Part shown: in pieces, positions 7,821 through 14,064 of the stretch
Layout of the letters: each line of letters starts with the position of its first letter
Position numbering within the stretch: position 1 is the stretch's first letter
Assembly: GCA_902803255.1 (NCBI GenBank)
Contig: CADCPG010000129.1
Span: 1-14,442, forward strand
DNA length: 14,442 nucleotides
Source of the DNA: an uncultured Ruminococcus sp.
GTDB taxonomy: Bacteria > Bacillota > Clostridia > Oscillospirales > CAG-272
Direction of reading: 5' to 3'
Translations under genes and position numbers: made by a program
The notes under the pieces: model-generated
Database searches by the model: none
What the model was told of the DNA's origin: nothing
The model's input: only the letters and a program-made list of their open reading frames with translations

Positions 7821-7858
7821 AGTGAATTCCCAAAGTAAATTCCACAGTGGAATTTACT
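7821..7858. promoter_or_regulatory. Palindromic operator-like site with an extra half-site
   Basis: AGTAAATTCCAC (7834-7845) and GTGGAATTTACT (7847-7858) form a perfect inverted repeat with 12-bp arms around a single A (7846). A third copy of the half-site, AGTGAATTCC (7821-7830), lies 3 bp upstream with one mismatch in ten. The site sits between the two divergent promoters, so it could bind a dimeric repressor or activator acting on both. The regulator is not in the window. It may instead be the core of a dispersed intergenic repeat. Confidence 0.5.
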
Positions 7859-7909
7859 CACGGGTATTTCCCGCGTAGACAAAATAACGGTGCGTCCCGC
7901 ACGATGTTC

Positions 7910-7938
7910 TTTACAAAACAGCCCGTTTTTGATATAAT
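7910..7938 (+). promoter_or_regulatory. Promoter of the nudix-trkA-trkH-ktrB-ktrA cluster (extended -10)
   Basis: TTTACA (7910-7915, 5 of 6 matches) is followed after exactly 17 bp by TATAAT (7933-7938), with TGA directly before it as an extended -10. A second overlapping TATAAT lies at 7938-7943. The predicted transcription start is near 7945, leaving a leader of about 175 nt. No equally good promoter was seen in the gaps between the downstream genes. Confidence 0.85.
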
Positions 7939-7944
7939 ATAATA

Positions 7945-8119
7945 TTGAGATATTGTTTACTGCGCAGATCAGGGCGGTTTTGGACCGATCCGCCCGGGAG
8001 AACGCGCGCACTCAGGCGGCTGACGCCGGCACGGGCCGGGATGAAAAACGTCAGCCGGCAGAATCAGGACATCAGACAGCAGTTCGGGAAAACTGCGGAA
8101 AAAAGACCGGAGAAAAAAG
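7945..8119 (+). ncRNA. Structured 5' leader of the potassium-transport cluster (candidate cis-regulatory RNA)
   Basis: Three stems fall within the leader. GGGCGG (7972-7977) pairs with CCGCCC (7990-7995), and an alternative inner stem CGGT/ACCG overlaps it. CGGCTGACG (8017-8025) pairs perfectly with CGTCAGCCG (8049-8057); this encloses a CCGGC-ACGG-GCCGG hairpin (8026-8039) and an unpaired GATGAAAAA (8040-8048). GCAGTT (8079-8084) pairs with AACTGC (8091-8096), 12 nt before the ribosome binding site GGAG (8109-8112). I could not match it to the c-di-AMP ydaO/yuaA riboswitch, which controls many potassium genes, and assign no family. Confidence 0.45.
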
Positions 8120-8758
8120 ATGGCAGATATTGTGACCGGCCCCGGCAGCGCCGCGGCGAAAGCGGCCCGGGACCGGGCGGAAGAGGAAGGACTCGGGCTC
8201 GCTGAAAAGCGCGTGGCATCGGAAGAGATATTCAGGGGGAGGATGCTCCACATCTTCAACGACACCGTCGAGCTGCCGAACGGCATGCCGGCGTCGCGCG
8301 AGGTGATAAGGCACGTCGGAGCCGTGGCGGTGCTTCCGCTGACCGGCGACGGACAGGCCGTCGTCGAGCGTCAGTTCAGATATCCCGTGGGCAAAGTGAT
8401 CACCGAGATCCCCGCCGGAAAGCTCAACAGCAGCGACGAGGACAGGCTCGAGGCGGCAAAGCGCGAGCTGCGCGAGGAGACCGGCATCACAGCCGATGAG
8501 TGGACTGACATGGGCGAGTTCATCCCCGCCGCGGCCTACTGCGACGAAAAACTCACGCTGTACCTCGCGAGAGGGCTGCACTACGGACCGCGCGACCTCG
8601 ACGACGACGAATTCCTCAACGTCGAGACGGTGCCCTTCGGGGAACTGGTCGACGACGTCATGAACGGCAGGATCGTCGACGCCAAGACACAGACGGCCGT
8701 TCTCAAGGCCGCCTGTCTTACCGGTTACTTCGCAAAAGGGAGCGGTGACGGCAGATGA
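8120..8758 (+). CDS. Nudix hydrolase, ADP-ribose pyrophosphatase-like
   Basis: A cytosolic enzyme expected to split ADP-ribose or a similar nucleoside diphosphate sugar into AMP and a sugar phosphate. HVGAVAVLPL (65-74), RQFRYPVGKVITEIPAGKL (84-102) and CDEKLTLYLARGL (141-153) are typical of the NudF-type ADP-ribose branch. The Nudix box runs from G100 to I123 with the metal-binding RELREETGI (115-123) intact, but has six residues rather than the canonical five between G100 and E107. At 212 residues it carries an N-terminal extension of about 30 residues rich in Ala and charged residues. ATG 8120 follows GGAG (8109-8112) by 7 nt. The stop overlaps the trkA start in an ATGA, so the two are almost certainly translationally coupled. 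The substrate is inferred from family resemblance only. Confidence 0.9.
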   Translation: MADIVTGPGSAAAKAARDRAEEEGLGLAEKRVASEEIFRGRMLHIFNDTVELPNGMPASREVIRHVGAVAVLPLTGDGQAVVERQFRYPVGKVITEIPAGKLNSSDEDRLEAAKRELREETGITADEWTDMGEFIPAAAYCDEKLTLYLARGLHYGPRDLDDDEFLNVETVPFGELVDDVMNGRIVDAKTQTAVLKAACLTGYFAKGSGDGR

Positions 8759-10188
8759 ATATAGTGGTCATCGGAGCCGGCAAGATCGGCAGCGCGATCA
8801 TAGCGAGTCTTGTCGAGGAGGGGCACGACGTCACTGCCGTCGACTCAAACCCGCGCGCGATCGAGGAGATCACCGATTCCTACGACATAATGTGCGTTTG
8901 CGGCAACGGCGCGGACGTCGACGCTCTGCGCGAGGCTTCTGCGGGTTCCGCCAAGCTGTTCGTCGCCTGCACCGAGTCGGACGACACAAACATGCTCGCC
9001 TGCTTCCTCGCCCGACGCATGGGGGCGGCGCACACGATAGCCAGGATACGTAACCCCGAGTACAACGACGACAGTTTCGGCTTCACCTGCCAGCAGCTCG
9101 ACATCTCCGAGGCGATCAACCCCGACAGACGTGCGGCGACCGAGATATTCAGGATCCTGAAGTTCCCGTCGGCAGTCAATATCGAGACATTCTCGGGCAG
9201 GTTCGAGCTTATCGAACTCGTGCTCAGGGACGATTCGCCGCTGACCGGCATCCCGCTTTCGGAACTGAGAAAAAAATATCCCGCCGACTTCCTGATCTGC
9301 GCTGTCCAGCGCGCCGCGCAGACTTTCATTCCGTCGGGCTCCGACGAACTGATGCCGGGCGACAGGATAGCCATGACCGCGTCCCCGTATGTGGTCCAGA
9401 AACTGCTGGGGAAGATGGGGATACTCAGAAAATCCGCGAAGGACGTCATGATAATCGGCGCCTCCAGGACGGCATTCTATCTTTCGAAACAGCTCACTTC
9501 CGCCGGGATCAGGGTCAAGGTCATCGATTCCGACAGAGAGGCCTGCGTAAGGTTCTCGACCGAGCTTAACGACCCCGCGGTGACGGTCATCAACGGCGAC
9601 GGCGCCAGCCAGTCGCTGCTGCTCGAAGAGGGCCTCTCCGACATGGACGCGCTGGTGTCGCTCACCGGCTCCGACGAGGAGAACATACTAATCTCGCTCT
9701 TCGCCGCGGGCGCGGGCGTGCCGAAGACGGCCACGAAGGTAAACCGCCCGGAGCTCGCCCAGATGGCGGAAAAGCTGGGACTCGAAAGCGTCATCATCCC
9801 CGGAAAGATCGTTTCGAGCCAGCTTTCAAGATACGCGAGAGCGGTCCAGAACTCGGAGGGGAGCAACGTCGAGGCGCTCTACCGCGTGCTCGACGGAAGC
9901 GCGGAGGCGATCGAATTCAGAGTAAAACCCGATTTCCCCTACATCGGGATACCGCTGCGCGACATGTCGCTGCAGAAAAATATACTTATCGGCGGCATCA
10001 TACGGGGCCGCAGGGCGCTGATACCGACCGGCACCGAGACGATCATGGAAGACGACAGGGTCGTCGTGATATCGTCGGGGCACAGGCTGCTCGAGCTGTC
10101 CGACATAGTGGACTCCGGCAATACGAATCCGCCGCGTCCGACGGGCGTCGCGCCGGCTTTTTCCGCGGTCCGGCGGGAAACCGTCTGA
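8755..10188 (+). CDS. trkA: TrkA: potassium channel gating subunit with two RCK repeats
   Basis: A peripheral cytosolic ring subunit that gates TrkH in response to bound nucleotides. The 477 residues contain two RCK repeats, each an RCK_N Rossmann domain plus an RCK_C domain: about 1-225 and 228-450. The first dinucleotide motif, VIGAGKIGSAI (5-15), is intact with an acidic ribose contact at D30. The second, IIGASRTAFYL (233-243), is degenerate: the GxGxxG has become GxSxxA, so nucleotide binding there may differ or be lost. SGSDELMPGDRIAM (194-207) and ETIMEDDRVVVIS (428-440) mark the RCK_C ends. A Pro/Thr-rich tail of about 25 residues follows the second repeat and is not part of the core. 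The start overlaps the Nudix stop by 4 bp, so it has no independent leader. The gap to trkH is 104 bp. Confidence 0.95.
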   Translation: MNIVVIGAGKIGSAIIASLVEEGHDVTAVDSNPRAIEEITDSYDIMCVCGNGADVDALREASAGSAKLFVACTESDDTNMLACFLARRMGAAHTIARIRNPEYNDDSFGFTCQQLDISEAINPDRRAATEIFRILKFPSAVNIETFSGRFELIELVLRDDSPLTGIPLSELRKKYPADFLICAVQRAAQTFIPSGSDELMPGDRIAMTASPYVVQKLLGKMGILRKSAKDVMIIGASRTAFYLSKQLTSAGIRVKVIDSDREACVRFSTELNDPAVTVINGDGASQSLLLEEGLSDMDALVSLTGSDEENILISLFAAGAGVPKTATKVNRPELAQMAEKLGLESVIIPGKIVSSQLSRYARAVQNSEGSNVEALYRVLDGSAEAIEFRVKPDFPYIGIPLRDMSLQKNILIGGIIRGRRALIPTGTETIMEDDRVVVISSGHRLLELSDIVDSGNTNPPRPTGVAPAFSAVRRETV

Positions 10189-10292
10189 CCGTCCGACCGC
10201 GCCCGCGCGCTTCGCGCGTGTGACACGGGGAAGACCGTCACCGGAAACAGGAACCCGGGCAGTAACAGAAAGCGAAAGGCGGGGTTGTATTT
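10189..10292 (+). other. trkA-trkH gap with a GC-rich hairpin
   Basis: CGCGCGC (10204-10210) can pair with GCGCGTG (10214-10220) around a TTC loop, with one G-U pair. No T-tract follows, so this is more likely a processing or mRNA-stability hairpin than a terminator. The 12-mer ACAGAAAGCGAA (10265-10276) recurs before ktrA (13312-13323). No -10/-35 pair was seen. Confidence 0.35.
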
Positions 10293-11729
10293 TTGAATCG
10301 CCGCATGGTTTTTTCCATAATCGGATATATCGCGATGGCCGAGGCGGTGCTGATGCTGCTTCCGGCGCTCGTGGCGCTCATCTACCTGGAGCCCGGCGGA
10401 TGGTCGTTCGTATTATCGGCCGCGGTCTGCGCCGTTCTGGGCGCGGTGCTGATCCTCTCCTCCGGGACGAAGGACCACACAATCTACGCCAGGGAGGGAT
10501 TCGCGATCGTCGCGCTCGGCTGGCTGCTGATGTCCGCGCTCGGAGCGCTTCCGTTCGTGATCAGCCGCGAGATTCCGTCGTACATCGATGCCTTCTTCGA
10601 GACGGTCAGCGGATTCACCACCACGGGCGCGAGCATCCTGCGCGATATCGAGGCTCTCAGCCACTGCATGCTGTTCTGGCGAAGCTTCACTCACTTTATC
10701 GGCGGCATGGGAGTGCTCATCTTCATCATGGCCGTCATTCCGAATCTCGCCGACAGATCGATCCACATCATGAGAGCGGAGGTACCGGGACCTGTCGTCG
10801 GGAAGCTGGTGCCGCGCATCAGGGACACCGCGCTGATCCTCTATCTCATTTACATAAGCATGACCGTCCTCGAGACGGTGCTGCTCGTGATCGGCGGTAT
10901 GCCGCTGTTCGACAGCATCATCCACGCCTTCGGCACCGCCGGAACGGGCGGATTCAGCCTGAAAAACTCGAGCATAACGGATTATTCGCCCTATCTGCAG
11001 TGGGTGATCGCGATATTCATGTCGCTCTTCGGAGTGAACTTCAACATCTACTACCTGCTGCTCAGAAGAAAGTTCCGGACCGCCGCCGGCAGCGCGGAGC
11101 TCCGGGTCTATTACGCGATCATGATAACGGCCGCGGCGGTCATCACGGTGAGCATCCTGCCTCGGACGTCGGGGGCCGGCGAGGCGATACGGCTGGGATT
11201 CTTCCAGGCGTCGTCGATCATGACGACCACCGGCTATGTCACGGCCCCGTACAACGACTGGCCTCAGCTGGCCAAAACGGTGCTCTTCATACTGATGTTC
11301 ATCGGAAGCTGCGCCGGATCGACTGGCGGCGGTGTCAAGGTCACCCGCGTGATAATGCTCTTCAAGTCGATAGGCCGCGAGATCAAGCGGCTGATACACC
11401 CGCGCGCGGTCGCGAGAGTCGGTTTCGAAGGCAAACCGCTCGACGACCACACTCTGCACGGAGTGGGAAGCTACTTCGCGCTCTACATCGCGATATTCGT
11501 CTGCACTTTCCTGCTGATCTCGGTCGACGGCCTCACCTTCGAGGAGAACGTGTCGGCGGCCGCGTCTTGCATAAACAACATAGGCCCCGCTTTCGGACGG
11601 GTATCCGCCGGCTTCTTCGACTATTCCGGCTTCTCGAAGGTCGTGCTGTCGCTGGCGATGCTCGGCGGCAGGCTGGAGATCTATCCGCTGCTGCTCACAT
11701 TCCTGCCCTCCACCTGGCTCAAGAAGTGA
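10293..11729 (+). CDS. trkH: TrkH family potassium uptake channel
   Basis: The membrane pore subunit expected to partner the upstream TrkA. The 478-residue protein is hydrophobic throughout and has the four membrane-pore-membrane repeats of the Trk/Ktr superfamily. The selectivity loops are SGFTTTGAS (106-114), FGTAGTGGFS (213-222), SIMTTTGYVT (308-317) and CINNIGPAFG (426-435). The glycine at each filter is kept, and the NNIGP form of the fourth loop is the TrkH type rather than KtrB. GSCAGSTGGGVKVTR (338-352) corresponds to the intramembrane gating region after the third pore. The start is TTG 10293, with AGGCGGGG 8 nt upstream. ATG 10305, four codons in, is possible but lies too far from that site. 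The gene lies between trkA and a second channel gene, 126 bp before the latter. Confidence 0.94.
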   Translation: MNRRMVFSIIGYIAMAEAVLMLLPALVALIYLEPGGWSFVLSAAVCAVLGAVLILSSGTKDHTIYAREGFAIVALGWLLMSALGALPFVISREIPSYIDAFFETVSGFTTTGASILRDIEALSHCMLFWRSFTHFIGGMGVLIFIMAVIPNLADRSIHIMRAEVPGPVVGKLVPRIRDTALILYLIYISMTVLETVLLVIGGMPLFDSIIHAFGTAGTGGFSLKNSSITDYSPYLQWVIAIFMSLFGVNFNIYYLLLRRKFRTAAGSAELRVYYAIMITAAAVITVSILPRTSGAGEAIRLGFFQASSIMTTTGYVTAPYNDWPQLAKTVLFILMFIGSCAGSTGGGVKVTRVIMLFKSIGREIKRLIHPRAVARVGFEGKPLDDHTLHGVGSYFALYIAIFVCTFLLISVDGLTFEENVSAAASCINNIGPAFGRVSAGFFDYSGFSKVVLSLAMLGGRLEIYPLLLTFLPSTWLKK

Positions 11730-11787
11730 GCATGACGCTCCGCGGCGGCGGAGGACCGCGCCGGTGCGGGACGGGGAAGCAAGTCTT

Positions 11788-11817
11788 GTGCCTTTCCGGC
11801 ACGGCAGCGCGTGCCGG
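11788..11817 (+). promoter_or_regulatory. Alternative hairpins in the leader of ktrB
   Basis: GGCAC (11798-11802) can pair upstream with GTGCC (11788-11792), loop TTTCC, or as part of CCGGCAC (11796-11802) downstream with GTGCCGG (11811-11817), loop GGCAGCGC. The two structures exclude each other. They lie 24 nt before the AAGGAG of ktrB. The second is stronger but has no T-tract. Any switching role is speculation. Confidence 0.35.
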
Positions 11818-11855
11818 CCCTGCCTGAAGGCCCATCAAACGAAGGAGAAATACCT

Positions 11856-13301
11856 TTGCAAAACAACGAACGCAATACAGTAAGCAACGAAACAGAGGAA
11901 TCCGCCGGCAAATACAAGCGTTTCTACGCAGGTGAGAGCCGCAGATCGGGCGGTGGCCCGAAGATCAGGCGGCCGATGAACGTAAGCCAGTTCATCGCGC
12001 TGGTCTTCATCGGAATAATACTGACCGGGACGGTCCTTCTGTCGCTGCCCGCCGCCTCGCGCGACGGGACCCCGGCGGGGTTCGTCGAGTCGCTGTTCAC
12101 GGCGACGTCGGCCACCTGCGTCACCGGGCTCGTCCTCTCCGACACCTGGACGCAGTGGAGCGGATTCGGGCAGACTGTCATCGCTCTGCTGATCGAGATC
12201 GGCGGACTGGGATTCGTCTCGCTCGCCTCTTTCGTCATCTACGCCGTGAAAAAAAAGCTGAACGTCAACGAGCAGATGCTGGTCGCGCAGTCGATCGGGA
12301 CCGACGATATCACCGACTCGCTGAGAGTGCAGCGCAAGATCATAGCCTACTGCCTGACCGTCGAGGCGGCCGGGGCGGTGCTGCTGACGCTCAGGTTCTG
12401 GCCGGAATACGGCTTTCTCAGTGCTCTGAAGCTCGGAGTCTTCCACTCGGTATCCGCCTTCTGCAACGCCGGGTTCGACATAATGGGCTTCGAGGCCCCC
12501 GGCGGGAGCCTGACGAAATACGGCAGCGACCCCGCGGTATGCGGCATACTTTCGCTGCTCATAGTCCTCGGCGGGCTCGGATTCCTCGTCTGGGACGACA
12601 TCCTGCGCAATCCCCGCCCGCGGAAATGGAGCGTTTACACCAAGCTGGTCGTCGTTACCAACCTGGTACTGATCTTCGGCGGAGCGGTGCTGTTCTTCAT
12701 CCTTGAGTACGGCAACCCCGGTACGATCGGAGAGATGTCCGTCTTCCGCAAGGTGACGGCTTCGTTCTTCCAGTCGGTCACGACCCGTACCGCCGGATTC
12801 GCCGGCGTCGACCAGGCGTCTCTCACCGAAGCCGGCAAGGCGGTGACGATCGTGCTGATGTTCATCGGAGGCAGCTCGGGCTCGACCGCCGGCGGACTCA
12901 AGACGGTCACGTTCGCCGTGCTGATCCTCTTCCTGTGGTCGAGGGTCACCGGACGCAAGGCGGTGAGAGCGTTCAGCCGCACCGTCCAGGACAGCCACGT
13001 GCTCAACGCGCTGACCGTCTTCGGACTGATGATAGTGCTGTCGGTTGCCGGAGGATCGGTGATCAGCGCGACGTCCCCCGTATCGCTGGTAGACGGCCTG
13101 TTCGAGAGCGTTTCCGCTCTCGCGACGGTCGGCCTTTCCACCGGTGCGACGCCGGCCCTTTCCACCGTCGCAAAATTCATGATCATAGTCCTCATGTACT
13201 TCGGGCGGGTGGGACTCCTGACGATATGCATCGGCTTCCTGCAGGAAAAGCGGAGCGTGAACAAGATAAAATACGCCGAGACCTCGCTGCTCATCGGTTA
13301 G
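11856..13301 (+). CDS. ktrB: KtrB-type potassium uptake channel
   Basis: The membrane pore subunit of a second potassium system. I chose TTG 11856, which has AAGGAG (11842-11847) 8 nt upstream; an in-frame GTG at 11811 lies inside a hairpin and has no ribosome site. This gives 481 residues: a polar, basic N-terminal tail of about 40 (KIRRP at 36-40), then four membrane-pore-membrane repeats. The selectivity loops are TATSATCVTGL (82-92), SAFCNAGFD (200-208), SVTTRTAGFAG (307-317) and SALATVGLSTG (420-430), each with its conserved Gly. FIGGSSGSTAGGLKT (336-350) matches the gating loop of KtrB. The filter sequences and the following single-RCK gene point to KtrB (NtpJ/KtrB branch) rather than TrkH. 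KtrB proteins of this branch are often sodium-dependent; that is family knowledge. The gap to ktrA is 63 bp. Confidence 0.93.
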   Translation: MQNNERNTVSNETEESAGKYKRFYAGESRRSGGGPKIRRPMNVSQFIALVFIGIILTGTVLLSLPAASRDGTPAGFVESLFTATSATCVTGLVLSDTWTQWSGFGQTVIALLIEIGGLGFVSLASFVIYAVKKKLNVNEQMLVAQSIGTDDITDSLRVQRKIIAYCLTVEAAGAVLLTLRFWPEYGFLSALKLGVFHSVSAFCNAGFDIMGFEAPGGSLTKYGSDPAVCGILSLLIVLGGLGFLVWDDILRNPRPRKWSVYTKLVVVTNLVLIFGGAVLFFILEYGNPGTIGEMSVFRKVTASFFQSVTTRTAGFAGVDQASLTEAGKAVTIVLMFIGGSSGSTAGGLKTVTFAVLILFLWSRVTGRKAVRAFSRTVQDSHVLNALTVFGLMIVLSVAGGSVISATSPVSLVDGLFESVSALATVGLSTGATPALSTVAKFMIIVLMYFGRVGLLTICIGFLQEKRSVNKIKYAETSLLIG

Positions 13302-13364
13302 TCCGGGGGCGACAGAAAGCGAACAGAAATAACCGGACGGCTGTCCGGGACGGAGGAAACGTTA
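13302..13364 (+). promoter_or_regulatory. ktrB-ktrA gap: hairpin directly before the ribosome binding site
   Basis: CCGGAC (13333-13338) pairs with GTCCGG (13343-13348) around GGCT, ending 3 nt before GGAGG (13352-13356). A stable stem next to an exposed ribosome site may set the ktrA to ktrB ratio or protect an mRNA end. The 12-mer ACAGAAAGCGAA (13312-13323) also occurs before trkH. Confidence 0.4.
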
Positions 13365-14015
13365 TTGAAATCGTATGTTGTTATAGGACTCGGCCTCTTC
13401 GGCGGCGAGATAGCAAAGAAGCTGTATGAGCTCGGCCAGGAGGTCATCGCGATCGACAAAAAAGAGGACTTCATAAACGAAGTGGCGGACAGCGTGACGC
13501 GTGCCGCCGTCGGCGACGCCACCGACCCGCAGGTACTGAAGGCGCTCGGCGTGAAGAACTGCGACTGTGCCGTCGTTGCCGTCGGTTCCGACCTCGGAGC
13601 TTCGGTGCTGACCACCATGAACCTCAAGAAGCTCGGCATACCGTATATCGTCTGCAAGGCGCAGAACGAGACTCACCGCATGATCCTCGAGAAGATCGGC
13701 GCCGATCAGGTCATCATACCCGAGCACGTGGTCGCCGACAAGATCGCCCGGTCGCTCGCCACTCCGAATATCATGGAGTACATCGAGCTTTCAAACGACT
13801 ACGGCATCATCGAGCGCAAGGCGCCCGCCGGATGGGAGGGCAAGACGCTCCGCGAGATGAACATCCGCGCGAAATACGGCGTCGACATCATCGCGGTGAG
13901 GAACGGCGATAAGATCAGGGTGTCCCCCGGAGCCGACTACAAGTTCGGCAACGAATCCGATCTCGTCGTGCTCGGCGATTACGATTCACTCGAGAAGTTC
14001 AAGAAGATCAAATGA
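13365..14015 (+). CDS. ktrA: KtrA: single-RCK potassium channel regulator
   Basis: A cytosolic gating-ring subunit for KtrB. The 216 residues match the usual KtrA length of about 220. RCK_N (about 1-135) begins YVVIGLGLFGGEIAK with an intact GLGLFG (8-13) and the ribose-binding acidic D31 in AIDKK; DATD (51-54) follows the third strand. RCK_C (about 140-216) contains the WEGKTLREMNIRAKYGVDIIAV pattern in part (157-178) and NESDLVVLGD (196-205). In Bacillus KtrA this C-domain binds c-di-AMP; whether this one does cannot be read from sequence. The start is TTG 13365, 8 nt after GGAGG. It is the last gene of the cluster, 4 bp before a strong hairpin. Confidence 0.95.
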   Translation: MKSYVVIGLGLFGGEIAKKLYELGQEVIAIDKKEDFINEVADSVTRAAVGDATDPQVLKALGVKNCDCAVVAVGSDLGASVLTTMNLKKLGIPYIVCKAQNETHRMILEKIGADQVIIPEHVVADKIARSLATPNIMEYIELSNDYGIIERKAPAGWEGKTLREMNIRAKYGVDIIAVRNGDKIRVSPGADYKFGNESDLVVLGDYDSLEKFKKIK

Positions 14016-14019
14016 GGAA

Positions 14020-14052
14020 AAGGGGCTGTAAAACCGGTTTTTACAGCCCCTT
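14020..14052 (+). terminator. Hairpin terminator after ktrA
   Basis: AAGGGGCTGTAAAA (14020-14033) pairs perfectly with TTTTACAGCCCCTT (14039-14052) around CCGGT, a 14-bp stem. There is no T-tract after the stem (GCGGCAAAAA follows); the only Ts are inside it and the two closing ones. It is very stable and well placed to end the potassium cluster, but termination may be partial. Confidence 0.7.
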
Positions 14053-14064
14053 GCGGCAAAAAGC

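Larger units (their letters stand above)
7753..7941. repeat. Inverted-repeat-bounded intergenic unit carrying divergent promoters
   Basis: ATATTATATCA (7754-7764) and TGATATAATAT (7930-7940) are an 11-bp perfect inverted repeat bounding a unit of about 187 bp. Each copy is the extended -10 of an outward-facing promoter. Inside lie the 25-bp palindrome at 7834-7858, CGGG-TATTT-CCCG (7861-7873) and GTGCG-TCC-CGCAC (7890-7902). The arrangement may be a shared divergent control region, or a small dispersed element of MITE type. No target-site duplication is obvious. Confidence 0.45.

Noticed and set aside
7757..8011. An 84-codon minus-strand frame across the divergent control region
   Set aside because: It runs through both promoters, the palindrome and the hairpins. 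Its sequence mirrors those repeats, and it has no convincing ribosome site.
7945..8119. Assignment of the leader to the c-di-AMP (ydaO/yuaA) riboswitch
   Set aside because: The gene context fits, but I could not find the expected conserved core and pseudo-symmetric layout, so it is left as an unassigned structured leader.
10220..11827. A 535-codon plus-strand frame over trkH
   Set aside because: It overlaps trkH in another frame, and its translation is an Arg/His-rich, low-complexity chain without membrane segments or motifs.
11811..11855. GTG 11811 as the start of ktrB
   Set aside because: It lies inside a hairpin arm with no ribosome site, whereas TTG 11856 has AAGGAG at ideal spacing.
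11835..12998. A 387-codon minus-strand frame opposite ktrB
   Set aside because: It is antisense to an intact channel gene, rich in Arg, Asp and Glu with no domain, and has no ribosome site.
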